DNA from: G963422705 sp963422705
Lineage (GTDB): Bacteria > Poribacteria > WGA-4E > WGA-3G
Length of the DNA: 64,000 bases
Reading direction: 5' to 3'
Assembly (NCBI GenBank): GCA_963422705.1
Contig: OY730443.1
Coordinates: 2,480,001 to 2,544,000 of the forward strand
Below are positions 8,533-17,893 of the stretch, piece after piece. Made by a program: the position numbers and the translations under genes. The notes below the pieces were generated by a model. It made no database searches, was not told the DNA's origin, and saw nothing but the letters and a program-made list of their open reading frames with translations. The stretch's first letter is position 1. Every line of letters starts with the position of its first letter.

Positions 8533-10953
8533 GTGAGATTATCTATGCAAGAAACCCCCGCTAGTCACCTTGAAGACATGAGAGAAATCCGATTATCAGA
8601 CTATTTTTGGATACTCTTTCGCAATAAATGGAGTTTCCTGTGCATCTTCCTACTTTCCATTTTGGGCGCATTTCTTGTAACCGACTTTACCACACCCGTT
8701 TACCAGTCAGAGACAACAGTCCGCGTTATTGACAGCCAGCAAGCACCTTCTCTCCTTTCACAGATACCCTTATCAGGCTTATTTGGAAGTCCCGCATTAG
8801 GCACTTACACAGCCCAATTGCATTCCCGGGACAAAGTCATCGCGCCCACCGTACGGCAACTGAGAGCAGAAGGACTATTAGAACCGTTACCCGTTCACCG
8901 TGCTAAGTCCGTCGTCTGGTTCGCTAATCTGCTTAACATTGAACTCAGGCAAAATGCTACAGAACAAGGAGAAATGAGTCTGACAGAGTGGGAGGACTTC
9001 TTCATCAAAACCCTTATTGATGAACAATTAAAGGTTGAAGAAGCCCTGGACGGCAACATCATTACTGTCACGGTAAAACAACGGACACCGGAGCGGGCGC
9101 AGCAACTCAGCAATAAGATTGTTGCTACCTTTCAGCAGCTTGTTGAAACGGAATCAGAAGAACAGATGAGGTGGTGGGAAAAACAGAAGCTACAGGCGCT
9201 GTTGACAGGGATAAAACAGAACCTTAACAATGCTGAAGAAGAACTCTTTCAATTTCAGAGAGATTATCCAGAAATTACCTTAAATGCAGAGGGAAATACG
9301 CAAGCACAACTCATCTTGGCCCTGCAATTACGAGAAAACGAATTAACCGGGCAACTGTCAGGCGCAGAACTGAGATACTCAGCATATCAAGAAGAATTGG
9401 AGAAACTTGAAGAGAATTTGGTATCCGAAACAGTAACAAGGAACCCTTCGTACTCGAAACTGAAAGACAATCTGCACGAATATGAAATTGAACGTTCAGG
9501 GCTCATTGGAAAATACGATGAGACACATCCCGATATTGTCGCTTTGGATAAAAAAATTGGCGAAACGAAAACGCGATTGACTGATGAGGAAAAACAGATA
9601 ATCAGTACAACCACTGCTTATAACCCATTACAGCAAGCCCTCAGAGAAAAAATTAATGAGGCTGAAGCATTGATTAAGAGTCTTGTAGAACAGCAGACGG
9701 AGCTCGCTACCCAGATTAAAAGCCACCTGGGACAACTCAGCACCTGGTCCAACATGCAGATGCGCTTATTCAGGCTCAAGAGAGGTGTCGAAATTTACAA
9801 CGCGCAGAATATCGCATTAGAAACAAGAATGCGCGAAGCGGAAATTATCGCGGAATCCAGGACAGAATCCATCAAAGTTTTAGATATGGCACGCGCTCCA
9901 GAAGAACCTGTCGCGCCAAGAATGAAACTCAATCTCGTTTTAGGGACACTCCTTGGCGGAATACTCGGTTTCACGTTTGCTGTTGCAAAGAACTACTTCA
10001 AGGATACCTACTTGAGGTTAGAGGAAGCAGTGAGGCAATTGGAGTCACTCCCCGCAGCCCCCAGTTTCCTTGGGGTGATTCCGTCAATTAAAAAAAATCG
10101 CACCGAACACCCATCTCTTATAGTTCATAACGCGCCCAGCTCTACGACTGCGGACGCGTTTCGCGTAATACAAGCGAAGCTGCCCTTCCTAAACCCCGGA
10201 GACGAACTGAAAACCGTGCTTGTTACCAGTTCTACACGCGGTGAAGGGAAAAGTACAATTGCGGCGAATCTCGCATCAGCAATTGCCCAAAACGAAAATA
10301 AAGTCCTGTTAATAGATGCGGATATGCGCCGGCCTTCTCAACATAAGATTCTTCCGAGAAGCCCCGCGTTAGCAAATCCACCGGGGGCATCTGAAAATAA
10401 TAGTATCACCCCCGAAGCCGCTGATGAAACCGCCACGCCATCGCTCATACCAGATACGCAGAATCAAACCAATATACAGAAATTCCGTAAACCAGGACTG
10501 AGTGAAGCCCTCATCCGTATCACGCCGCAAAATGTGGACGACGTATTTCACACCACTGTCAAACCTACGGGCATTTCAAATTTGCATCTGGTATCGGCGG
10601 GAACTGTGCCTCCAAATCCGGTTGAACTTTTGAACTCAGAGATGATGACGCAATGGTTAGAATTAGCAAAATCGGATTACGATGTCGTCGTGATTGACTC
10701 ACCCCCGGTACGTGCTGTTGCAGAACCAGTTATTCTGGCAAGCATCGTTGATGCTGTTATCTACGTATTTGATATCACAAAAACCCGCCGGTTTGATATG
10801 CTCACCGGGATACGGCAGCTCACAGAAGCCTTACCGAGGCAACGGATTGGCGTCCTTTGTAACATGATTAACCCGAAACACGCCAAATCTTACGGATACT
10901 ATAGCCGCCATACAAGTTACTCTGAAGTTGCAGATGAAGCTGGAAACCCGTAA
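8533..10953 (+). CDS. Bacterial tyrosine kinase / polysaccharide co-polymerase (Wzc/Wzz type)
   Basis: 806 aa. It has a Wzz domain with a first TM near residues 35-57, a long coiled-coil periplasmic part (about 190-450), and a second TM near 470-490. The cytoplasmic BY-kinase domain carries Walker A GEGKS (570-574, K573), Walker A' LLIDADMRRP (592-601) and Walker B VVVIDS (718-723). The C-terminal Tyr cluster YGYYSRHTSY is the expected autophosphorylation tail. Between Walker A' and B there is an extra Pro/Asn/Thr-rich insert of roughly 50 residues (about 605-660), absent from typical relatives. The protein controls chain length and export together with the Wza-like protein. The start is GTG 8533, with AGGA 4 nt upstream; ATG 8545 is an alternative. 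Confidence 0.92.
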   Translation: MRLSMQETPASHLEDMREIRLSDYFWILFRNKWSFLCIFLLSILGAFLVTDFTTPVYQSETTVRVIDSQQAPSLLSQIPLSGLFGSPALGTYTAQLHSRDKVIAPTVRQLRAEGLLEPLPVHRAKSVVWFANLLNIELRQNATEQGEMSLTEWEDFFIKTLIDEQLKVEEALDGNIITVTVKQRTPERAQQLSNKIVATFQQLVETESEEQMRWWEKQKLQALLTGIKQNLNNAEEELFQFQRDYPEITLNAEGNTQAQLILALQLRENELTGQLSGAELRYSAYQEELEKLEENLVSETVTRNPSYSKLKDNLHEYEIERSGLIGKYDETHPDIVALDKKIGETKTRLTDEEKQIISTTTAYNPLQQALREKINEAEALIKSLVEQQTELATQIKSHLGQLSTWSNMQMRLFRLKRGVEIYNAQNIALETRMREAEIIAESRTESIKVLDMARAPEEPVAPRMKLNLVLGTLLGGILGFTFAVAKNYFKDTYLRLEEAVRQLESLPAAPSFLGVIPSIKKNRTEHPSLIVHNAPSSTTADAFRVIQAKLPFLNPGDELKTVLVTSSTRGEGKSTIAANLASAIAQNENKVLLIDADMRRPSQHKILPRSPALANPPGASENNSITPEAADETATPSLIPDTQNQTNIQKFRKPGLSEALIRITPQNVDDVFHTTVKPTGISNLHLVSAGTVPPNPVELLNSEMMTQWLELAKSDYDVVVIDSPPVRAVAEPVILASIVDAVIYVFDITKTRRFDMLTGIRQLTEALPRQRIGVLCNMINPKHAKSYGYYSRHTSYSEVADEAGNP

Positions 10954-10975
10954 AAAGACTTCTTATGAAATGAAA

Positions 10976-11003
10976 AAGGCAGTGAACTTTTGTTCGCTGC
11001 CTT
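10976..11003. terminator. Stem-loop terminator between convergent genes
   Basis: AAGGCAGTGAAC at 10976-10987 pairs with GTTCGCTGCCTT at 10992-11003 (12 bp with one G-U) around a TTTT loop. It lies between the 3' ends of the BY-kinase gene and the SIMPL gene and has A-rich and T-rich flanks, so it could serve both directions. Confidence 0.65.
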
Positions 11004-11052
11004 CTTTACGTTGCTGATACGAGATTCTCAACCCACGGGTATTGACAGCCCT

Positions 11053-11799
11053 TCATTCAATCTCATAAAACGCCTTGATATTAACAATTACCGTGAGTTC
11101 GCCTGCTTGAATGGGCGTGGATTTCGCTCCGAAATCCGAGGCAGCGGTTTCAAGTGCAGAGAACGCAACGGGTGCGGGAGGATAAGTATCGGCACTCTCA
11201 ACAATGGATATCAGTTTTCCTAGAACCACTCCACTTTCTTCGGCAAGCGTTTTGGCTTTTGCCGCTGCATCTCTAACTGCGAGGATACGCGCTTGCTTTG
11301 CTAATTCGCTGTTATCCTCAATTGCAAAGTCAATTGAACGAAGTACCATGAAATCTCCGCTTGCTTTCGCTGCATCGTCAACAATTTTGCTAATATTGTC
11401 AAGTTCCCGAACCTTTACCGTGACATTGTTGCTCACATTATAACCACGAAGCACGCGTTTACCCTGATTGTAATCATACACAGGGTTAATATTGAATGCC
11501 TGCGTTTGAATGTCGGTTTCAGCAATACCGTTAGTTTCCAAAGTCTCTAACATCGCTGTCATTGTCCCCGCAGCTGCCTCGCTCGCTTCAGCCACGCTTG
11601 TCTTTTCAACATTTACACCTAAATAGAGCAGGGCAATATCGGGTTCACCAACAACGGAGCCAGTTCCTATGACACTTATGCTTTTGCCATTCTCTAGTCC
11701 CGGCATAAACGTTGCGGTAAATAGCGAATCACAAGCGGTAAAGGTGATTACCCCCAATAACACACTTATGTATAAGAATGAAAGTTCTAATCTGCGCAT
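11053..11799 (-). CDS. SIMPL-domain (DUF541) lipoprotein
   Basis: 248 aa. The hydrophobic N-terminus ends in TFTAC-D, a plausible though weak lipobox. The rest follows the SIMPL/DUF541 family: ISVIGTGSVVGEPDIALLYL at the start of the domain, GIAETDIQTQAFNINPVYDY, GYNVSNNVTVKVRELD, and a helical segment RDAAAKAKTLAEESG. Family members are periplasmic or envelope proteins of poorly defined role, linked to stress resistance and, by name, to a mouse signalling protein. AAAGGAG lies upstream of the ATG. It is a single gene convergent with the export operon. Confidence 0.88.
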   Translation of the reverse strand: MRRLELSFLYISVLLGVITFTACDSLFTATFMPGLENGKSISVIGTGSVVGEPDIALLYLGVNVEKTSVAEASEAAAGTMTAMLETLETNGIAETDIQTQAFNINPVYDYNQGKRVLRGYNVSNNVTVKVRELDNISKIVDDAAKASGDFMVLRSIDFAIEDNSELAKQARILAVRDAAAKAKTLAEESGVVLGKLISIVESADTYPPAPVAFSALETAASDFGAKSTPIQAGELTVIVNIKAFYEIE

Positions 11800-12156
11800 T
11801 CAAAAATCTCCTTTAATATCAAAAATCTAGTTGAACATTTTAATTTTAATAACGAGATGCCCCCACGTTGGGACGCCAGAGGCACATTGCACCTTGATAA
11901 TTCCGCCCTAATTCAACGATTCCGCTGAGATAGACACAAAAATTTGACGCTGAATCCTCTGAACGGTACAAAAAATGGGATTTGCGCAAACATCCATCAA
12001 GAAAATCTCAATATCGAATGCAACTTTATTAGAAATCCGAATAGGAGTACCGATGCTAAAACACCAAACGAATTATTCCTGCCAATAGCACAACCGCAAT
12101 TCCGGTCGAGCCCATCCGGATGGAGAACTAAATGGACGCCGGAGTTAAAGAATCAG
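11800..12156. other. Intergenic region with a perfect 12-bp palindrome
   Basis: The divergent spacer between the SIMPL gene and the aminotransferase spans 11800-12313. It contains the perfect palindrome CCATCCGGATGG at 12112-12123, about 34 nt upstream of a strong promoter; it could be an operator. Two very short frames with good ribosome-binding sites (11 codons from 12053 and 13 codons from 12132) are too short to call genes. Nothing else was recognised. Confidence 0.35.
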
Positions 12157-12186
12157 TTGACAAAAAAAAATAAAACGTGTTAATAT
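12157..12186 (+). promoter_or_regulatory. Sigma70-like promoter for the DegT-type aminotransferase
   Basis: TTGACA at 12157-12162, an 18-nt A-rich spacer and TAATAT at 12181-12186. The ATG at 12314 is about 120 nt downstream. Confidence 0.65.
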
Positions 12187-12313
12187 GAATGTACGTTAGT
12201 AAAATGAGGCAGCGGCTCCAACCTACAACGTTATTTTAATACAAATACCGTCTGAGAACAATCATAATCATAAACATAAAACTACATCCCTTTAACATCT
12301 GAAAGCTTGGAAA

Positions 12314-13714
12314 ATGAACAAAACGAATCTACAGAATCATGCGCAACTTAATCTACCCGTTGTCTTAGGCGGGGCGCCGGTTTTTGAAAGAACACCAGAA
12401 ACCCCATATCCGAAACTGGACCGGTGGAGCCAAATGACGGAAACGGAAGCACAACTCGCTTATGAAATGACGCGCCGCAATGAGTTATCCGGGGCATCGC
12501 CCACCGTTCAGAAATTTGAGAAGATGTGGTGTGAGCGTCATCAGACAAAATTCGCAATAAGCCTTGTTAATGGGACTGCCGCAATACATAGCGCAATGTT
12601 TGGCCTCGGCGTTGGCCCAGGGGACGAAGTTATTTGTCCTACCTATACCTGGATGGGTTCAATTACACCAGCAGTGACGTTAATGGCAAAACCTGTCTTC
12701 TGTGAAGTTAACCCGAGAACCTTACTGATTGATGTAGATGATGTTAAACGGCGAATTACGAACAAAACAAAAGCCATTGTCGCTGTGCATCTATGGGGAA
12801 ACGTCTGTGATATGGACGCACTGATGGGATTGAGCAAAGTAACTAAGATTCCTATCATAGAAGATTGCTCTCATGCAGCCGGAGCTTCCTATAAAGGTAA
12901 ACCGTGCGGAAGTATCGGGCATGCGGGGGGCTGGAGTTTACAAAGCAGTAAACCCGTCAGTGCCGGCGAAGGTGGGGTGCTTGCAACCAATGATGCCTCA
13001 CTCTTTGAACGAGCATGTCTACTTGGGCAAGTCAACCGCACAATCAATATTCCTGAAGCGGAGCGGAAACATCGGGACATCCCGTTACTAGGGCTTGGGG
13101 TTAAGTTTCGCGCGCACCCGCTTGCTATCGGTATTGCGGGAGTGCAAATGCAGAAATTAGATGCACTCAACGCAAAACGCGGGGCTTACATTCAAGCAAT
13201 CTCAAACGGATTGCGGGATTTTCCAGGTATCAATCCTGTTGAAACCCATCACGGCGCGGAACCCGGCGGATTTTTTGGATTTCCACTTCACTACAACGCA
13301 GACGAGCTCCATGGCCTTCCAGCATCATCGTTTGCTGATGCGCTGCGTAAGGAAGGGGTTTTGGCAAATAACAATCCTTATCCAGCGGTGGTAGGCGACG
13401 GTATGCCAGTCTTTTCAGGCAGTCTATCAACAAATAGTAATCCATACCCGCTACTGCATACGCTTCCCCCTTTCAGTCAAGGACTTGACATTTACACCCG
13501 CCGCCGCGGTTCCCTCTGTACATCGGATATCGGCGGAGATTATCGTGGATACACCGAAGGCGATTTTCCTGTCACTGAGAGGGCTTGCTCCCAATTGGTG
13601 TTTTTACCGATGTTGACGGAGCCTGTGCCACATGCCGTGGAAGGAATACTCACAGCAATTCAAAAAATTGTCGCGCACGCCGAACCTCTCGTGCAACTTA
13701 TCAAAAACGTCTAA
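12314..13714 (+). CDS. DegT/DnrJ/EryC1/StrS family PLP aminotransferase (divergent)
   Basis: 466 aa, longer than the usual 370-410. The PLP fold is clear: SLVNGTAAIHSA (phosphate loop), GDEVICPTYTWMGS, IEDCSHAAGA with the ring-binding Asp, and LQSSKPVSAGEGG with the Schiff-base Lys at K213. The family transfers amino groups to keto sugars or acts as sugar dehydratase or regulator. The extra length comes from a C-terminal insertion around residues 365-415 containing FSGSLSTNSNPYPLL and YTRRRGSLC. Unlike many relatives it is not beside nucleotide-sugar genes, so a standard sugar aminotransferase role is uncertain. It is expressed from its own promoter. Confidence 0.9.
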   Translation: MNKTNLQNHAQLNLPVVLGGAPVFERTPETPYPKLDRWSQMTETEAQLAYEMTRRNELSGASPTVQKFEKMWCERHQTKFAISLVNGTAAIHSAMFGLGVGPGDEVICPTYTWMGSITPAVTLMAKPVFCEVNPRTLLIDVDDVKRRITNKTKAIVAVHLWGNVCDMDALMGLSKVTKIPIIEDCSHAAGASYKGKPCGSIGHAGGWSLQSSKPVSAGEGGVLATNDASLFERACLLGQVNRTINIPEAERKHRDIPLLGLGVKFRAHPLAIGIAGVQMQKLDALNAKRGAYIQAISNGLRDFPGINPVETHHGAEPGGFFGFPLHYNADELHGLPASSFADALRKEGVLANNNPYPAVVGDGMPVFSGSLSTNSNPYPLLHTLPPFSQGLDIYTRRRGSLCTSDIGGDYRGYTEGDFPVTERACSQLVFLPMLTEPVPHAVEGILTAIQKIVAHAEPLVQLIKNV

Positions 13715-13830
13715 GGAATCCTGGCCAGAATATCTTTGGCAAGACGCGCAGCCACTTTTCATACTAAAAATTAGTTTTATCGCTATCATCGCCAAAAACA
13801 CACATCACAAACTGAGCTCATTGAATGTGA

Positions 13831-15627
13831 ATGCGAAAAATGAAAATGGAATTTTCTGCACGAACTCGCGCCCAGAATATAAAAAGACTCAAGACGGAAT
13901 TCCTAGATGTACTAGTCATTGGCGGCGGAATCGTTGGAGCAGGTGTCATCCGTGACTTGGCGCTAAACGGAGGTATCAAAGCGGGATTAATTGAGCAATC
14001 CGATTTTGCAAGCGGCACCAGCAGTAGCACCTCACAGCTTATTCATGGTGGGTTTCGTTATCTTTCCAAAGGCGACATCACACTTGTTAAGAAGGCGCGC
14101 CGTGAACGCGAAGTGCTTTTGCGGATTGCACCGAAACTTGTCAAATCCCTACCTATCGCTATTCTCCGGTACACCGGCGACAGGTACCCACTTGCAGGAA
14201 TACAGATAGCGGCAAACTATTATAATCACCTCTCCCAAGCAGACAGAGCAGAAAAATCTCATGTAATTCGCGATGTAAAAGAAATTCAGCGACGCATTGG
14301 CACCATTGAAAAAGAGGGCTTAAAGGGTGCAGTCATCATTTGGGACAGTACCGTAAATGATGCTCGACTTTGCCTGTTAACTGTCAAGAACGCATATAAG
14401 CACGGCGCAATCGTCACCAACTATGTCCGTTTCCTCGAATTTGCGCGACAAACACGCGTGTCCACTTATGGTGTCGGGGGTGACACTGCCAATCCCGAAA
14501 CCATTGTGAATGTTGAGGATACTATCAGCGGAGAACGGTTTTCCATTCGCGCAAAGCACATTATCTCAGCAGCGGGGCCCTGGACGGATAAAATTTGGGA
14601 GAAAGAACAAGGTTATGACGGTGTGCCAAAGTTATCAACACAAAAAGCGAAAGGGATTCATATCGTCTTACCTCGCCTTCACGACAATCAATATGGCATC
14701 GCGGCCTTTACCCAGGCGGAAAAATCAATTCACGGAAAACCCCGCATCATTTTTATTCTACCGGCAGGTGAATTCGACGAGCTAACGTTGATTGGTACCA
14801 CCGAAACTCATCCAGAAAGCACACCGGAATCTGTCCGCCCCTCCATTGCCGAGGTGGAGTACCTACTCGGCGAAACCAGGCGAATTCTTCCAAATGCCGC
14901 ACTCAAACGTTCTAACGTCATTTCGGCTTACGCGGGCGTGCGTCCCCTCATTGCAGCCAAAAGCAAGATGCAGGGCACCGCGGCTGTGCATCCCAAGATA
15001 TTTCGACGAAACTTATCGGCATCCGGCATAAAAAAAACAGGAAGCGGCCTTTTCATCTCTAGGGAACACATCATCACTGAAAGCGAAAACGGTGTCATCT
15101 ATATCTACGGTGGAAAACTCACAACACATAGACTGATAGCAGAAGAAACCGGCAATAGACTTGCAGAAAAACTCGGGGTAGCTCGACGCTGTAAAACCCA
15201 CACACAACTGTTACACGATATAAACCATAAACCTAAAATAGGAGCGCGACATCTTCATACGACGGGTGAAAAACTTACACCCCCCACTGCACATCGTACT
15301 CGCCTGATTCATCGATACGGGGCAGATACCGAAATCATTTTGAAGTGGATAACAGAAAAAGAAGTCCTCGCCGAATCCATGACGGAATCACTCCCTTTTT
15401 TGAAAGCAGAAATCCTCTACGCGTTTTGGGGGGAAATGGCAATGAACTTGGAAGATTTCCTCTGGCGACGAACCCGAATCGGATGGACAGCAGGACAGGG
15501 GGTTGATTTAGCACCGAAAATCGCCCAATTTCTCGGCAAGAACTATAACTGGGATGAGGAACGAATAAACAGAGAAATAGAAACGTACGCTCAACACATC
15601 AACTGGTTGAATGAAAAATTAAAGTAG
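13831..15627 (+). CDS. glpD: FAD-dependent glycerol-3-phosphate dehydrogenase
   Basis: 598 aa. The N-terminal FAD motif GGGIVG is at residues 31-36, followed by the GlpD-specific GTSSSTSQLIHGGFRYL and a DAO fold. The C-terminal domain of about 100 residues (HRTRLIHRYG onward, with YAFWGEMAMNLEDFLWRRTRIG) is the GlpA/GlpD C-terminal cap. The enzyme oxidises sn-glycerol 3-phosphate to dihydroxyacetone phosphate and feeds quinones at the inner membrane. No glpF or glpK is nearby. Start choice is uncertain: ATG 13831, 13840 and 13846 are all in frame and none has a clear ribosome-binding site. Confidence 0.88.
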   Translation: MRKMKMEFSARTRAQNIKRLKTEFLDVLVIGGGIVGAGVIRDLALNGGIKAGLIEQSDFASGTSSSTSQLIHGGFRYLSKGDITLVKKARREREVLLRIAPKLVKSLPIAILRYTGDRYPLAGIQIAANYYNHLSQADRAEKSHVIRDVKEIQRRIGTIEKEGLKGAVIIWDSTVNDARLCLLTVKNAYKHGAIVTNYVRFLEFARQTRVSTYGVGGDTANPETIVNVEDTISGERFSIRAKHIISAAGPWTDKIWEKEQGYDGVPKLSTQKAKGIHIVLPRLHDNQYGIAAFTQAEKSIHGKPRIIFILPAGEFDELTLIGTTETHPESTPESVRPSIAEVEYLLGETRRILPNAALKRSNVISAYAGVRPLIAAKSKMQGTAAVHPKIFRRNLSASGIKKTGSGLFISREHIITESENGVIYIYGGKLTTHRLIAEETGNRLAEKLGVARRCKTHTQLLHDINHKPKIGARHLHTTGEKLTPPTAHRTRLIHRYGADTEIILKWITEKEVLAESMTESLPFLKAEILYAFWGEMAMNLEDFLWRRTRIGWTAGQGVDLAPKIAQFLGKNYNWDEERINREIETYAQHINWLNEKLK

Positions 15628-15703
15628 AAAATCCGATCAAATGACTTCGAACAAACTTCACGCGAAAAACCCTTTACCGCTACAGCACTGAAAAAAGGAG
15701 GCA

Positions 15704-15736
15704 GTGCCAATTCGTTTTCCTGATTTGGAAAATTAA
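15704..15736 (+). other. Ten-codon frame abutting the next start codon, preceded by a strong Shine-Dalgarno
   Basis: GTG 15704 through TAA 15734-15736 encodes about 10 residues in the same frame as the following gene, whose ATG begins at 15737. AAAAAAGGAGG lies at 15691-15701, only 2 nt before the GTG, which is short spacing. It could be a leader peptide coupled to the nuclease gene, or a remnant of an N-terminus cut off by a nonsense change. Confidence 0.3.
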
Positions 15737-16753
15737 ATGGCGCTGAGAACCGGGGCATCAATGGAAGTTTATCGGTGGGAAAACCGGAAATTTGGGAAAC
15801 TCCAACCCCTACACTTCGGCGCAGAACGAGATTTTGAGGATTTGCTTGAGCAAGATGCAACCCTCGTCCTCGGCGAACCCATTCGTGTTATTAGCCGACA
15901 ACCCCCTTTAAGCATCTCAAAGCAGAAAATCGATCTGCTCGCATTGGATAGGCAAGGAAACTGTGTGATAATTGAACTGAAGCGAGGGAAACCTTCGCGC
16001 ACCGCAATCGCACAGATATTAGAATACGCCGCAGGTGTTGCACAACTCTCTTTCATTGAATTGGAAAAACTCGCGTATCGATGGGCACAGCAGCAAGGAA
16101 AAAAATTCACATCCCTGGCAGCGATGCACAGCGAATTCTTTGACTACCCTATCGGCGATATTTCCAAGTCAGCCTTCAACCAACAACAACGATTGGTACT
16201 TATTTCCGAAGGCGTTGACACGAGAGTGCTTGAAGTTGCTGAATACCTACGCAGCCTCACCATTGATATCACCTATATCTCCTACTTTTCTTATCATGCA
16301 CCTGATGAAATTTTAGTCGCAACTGAAACCATTCTCGGAGGAACTGTACTCAAAGAGGAAGAACTGCAATATCGGGAAACCGCACGACAGTTTATGACAA
16401 CTAAACTGTTTTTGGAGACGCTACAGACAAACGAATCCTTGCAGAACATTGCCACTGAATTCTTTGAGTATGTGAACTCATGCGGTGCGACAATCCGCCC
16501 ACGTATCGCGCAGTTACGCCTCACTATTGGAGGACGTTGGTGGTTAGCCACTTACCCATCAAAACGCGCAACGCATTTTCGGGTTGATGTACATGGAGAC
16601 TTTACGCCCATTCACATCGTTGAGTGCCGGGCCAATCTACCCAATGTAACCGTTAAGAATTTTGGCATCTCCTTTAACATCGCATCCCAAAAACAGCTGC
16701 ACTACGCTTACGAAATTTTTGAGCGCGTTCGGAATGCTATCCTGGAAAATTAA
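15737..16753 (+). CDS. PD-(D/E)XK nuclease-like protein, NucS/DUF91 type
   Basis: 338 aa. The core is KIDLLALDRQGNCVIIELKRGK, with D66 followed by E80-x-K82: the PD-(D/E)XK metal-binding pattern as arranged in the DUF91/NucS endonuclease family. NucS-type proteins cut mismatched or branched DNA; many bacterial DUF91 proteins are uncharacterised. The C-terminal half (about 200-338) includes an IGGRWWLATYPS stretch that I do not recognise. An alternative start at ATG 15761 would match the usual family N-terminus better. There are no restriction or defence genes beside it. Confidence 0.72.
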   Translation: MALRTGASMEVYRWENRKFGKLQPLHFGAERDFEDLLEQDATLVLGEPIRVISRQPPLSISKQKIDLLALDRQGNCVIIELKRGKPSRTAIAQILEYAAGVAQLSFIELEKLAYRWAQQQGKKFTSLAAMHSEFFDYPIGDISKSAFNQQQRLVLISEGVDTRVLEVAEYLRSLTIDITYISYFSYHAPDEILVATETILGGTVLKEEELQYRETARQFMTTKLFLETLQTNESLQNIATEFFEYVNSCGATIRPRIAQLRLTIGGRWWLATYPSKRATHFRVDVHGDFTPIHIVECRANLPNVTVKNFGISFNIASQKQLHYAYEIFERVRNAILEN

Positions 16754-16805
16754 GTTTTCGTTACACACACATTTAATCTCACGAACTGTTTACTAAAAAC
16801 AAAAA

Positions 16806-17867
16806 ATGAATTCGATTCAGTTCTCGTCCCCCGAATTTCTCCACTTTCTGTGGAGCGTGCCGCCATTAATTCTCGTCACACTTTTCGGAATACGGCGGAA
16901 ACAGAAAGCGCACCTGCAATTTCACCCCACTTCAGCCCCAGCTCATACGCGACGACATAAAATTCAAGCAGGACTGCTAGTCGCAAGCTATCTTTTTTTA
17001 ACAATTGCTATCGCACAGCCGCGGTTTGGTGGGAAACAAATCCCGGTACGACAGCATTTGGATATCATGCTCGCACTTGATATTTCAACCAGTATGCTCG
17101 CCGCAGATGCACAACCTAATCGCTTGATTCTCGCAAAACGCTCCATATTTTCTCTCCTTGAACGTTTGCAGGGAAACAGAATCGGTTTACTCCTTTTTGC
17201 AGAATCCAGTTTCGTCGTTTGCCCGCTAACAACTGATACAACCACCCTTAAAGAATTCTTAACCGCCGTAGAACCAGAAACACTCGTACACAGCGGAACC
17301 GACATCGGTAAGGCGATTGAAACAGCGATTGCTCATCTTAACAGGAAAACAGATGACAATCAAATTGAAACCAGCCTCCAATCCTACCAAAGGGGAAACA
17401 GCACACATAAGGCATTAATCTTGTGGACAGATGGAGAAGAACACGGTGAAACAGGGCTCAACGCGGCAAAAACCGCTGCAAGGGAAGGGGTACATATCTA
17501 TTGCATCGGTGTTGGTACCTCCGGACAATCGGTGCCAATTCCGCTTCCAGAAGGAGATAGCCCCGAAAATACCTTAACAGCGCAGGAAAACCCTTCAACG
17601 TATAAGCGGAATCTCAGTGGGCAACTGGTTCTAACAGAATTAAATGAGGAACTCTTGAGGGAGATTGCCAAACAAGGACGAGGAAGTTATTATCCTGAAA
17701 CAGAAATGAACCCCCTTCTCCGAGATTTAGCGCAGCTGCAGCGACGCACAACTAAAGTACAGCGCAACGGCACTTACGCAGAACGCTTCCAATTTTTTGT
17801 AGCAGGTGCCTTAATTCTCCTACTCTGTGAGACATTCATGTCCTACGAAAAAGACAGATATCCCTAA
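16806..17867 (+). CDS. BatA-like von Willebrand factor A membrane protein
   Basis: 353 aa. The N-terminal part has two TM helices (residues about 10-28 and 55-72), the first in the pattern of the BatA N-terminal domain. The VWA domain has an intact MIDAS, DISTS at D92, S94 and S96, then the downstream Thr/Asp region including HSGTDIGKA and WTDGEEHG. A last TM helix is at the C-terminus (FFVAGALILLLCETF). Bat proteins usually occur with a MoxR ATPase and DUF58 protein and are tied to envelope stress or periplasmic complex assembly, but none of those is next to this gene. It converges on livM with a 26-nt gap. Confidence 0.85.
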   Translation: MNSIQFSSPEFLHFLWSVPPLILVTLFGIRRKQKAHLQFHPTSAPAHTRRHKIQAGLLVASYLFLTIAIAQPRFGGKQIPVRQHLDIMLALDISTSMLAADAQPNRLILAKRSIFSLLERLQGNRIGLLLFAESSFVVCPLTTDTTTLKEFLTAVEPETLVHSGTDIGKAIETAIAHLNRKTDDNQIETSLQSYQRGNSTHKALILWTDGEEHGETGLNAAKTAAREGVHIYCIGVGTSGQSVPIPLPEGDSPENTLTAQENPSTYKRNLSGQLVLTELNEELLREIAKQGRGSYYPETEMNPLLRDLAQLQRRTTKVQRNGTYAERFQFFVAGALILLLCETFMSYEKDRYP

Positions 17868-17893
17868 AAAATGAACAGGCACTATGATGAGCG

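Noticed and set aside
11944..12183. 79-codon plus-strand frame before the DegT gene
   Set aside because: Runs through the promoter at 12157-12186 and lacks a start signal.
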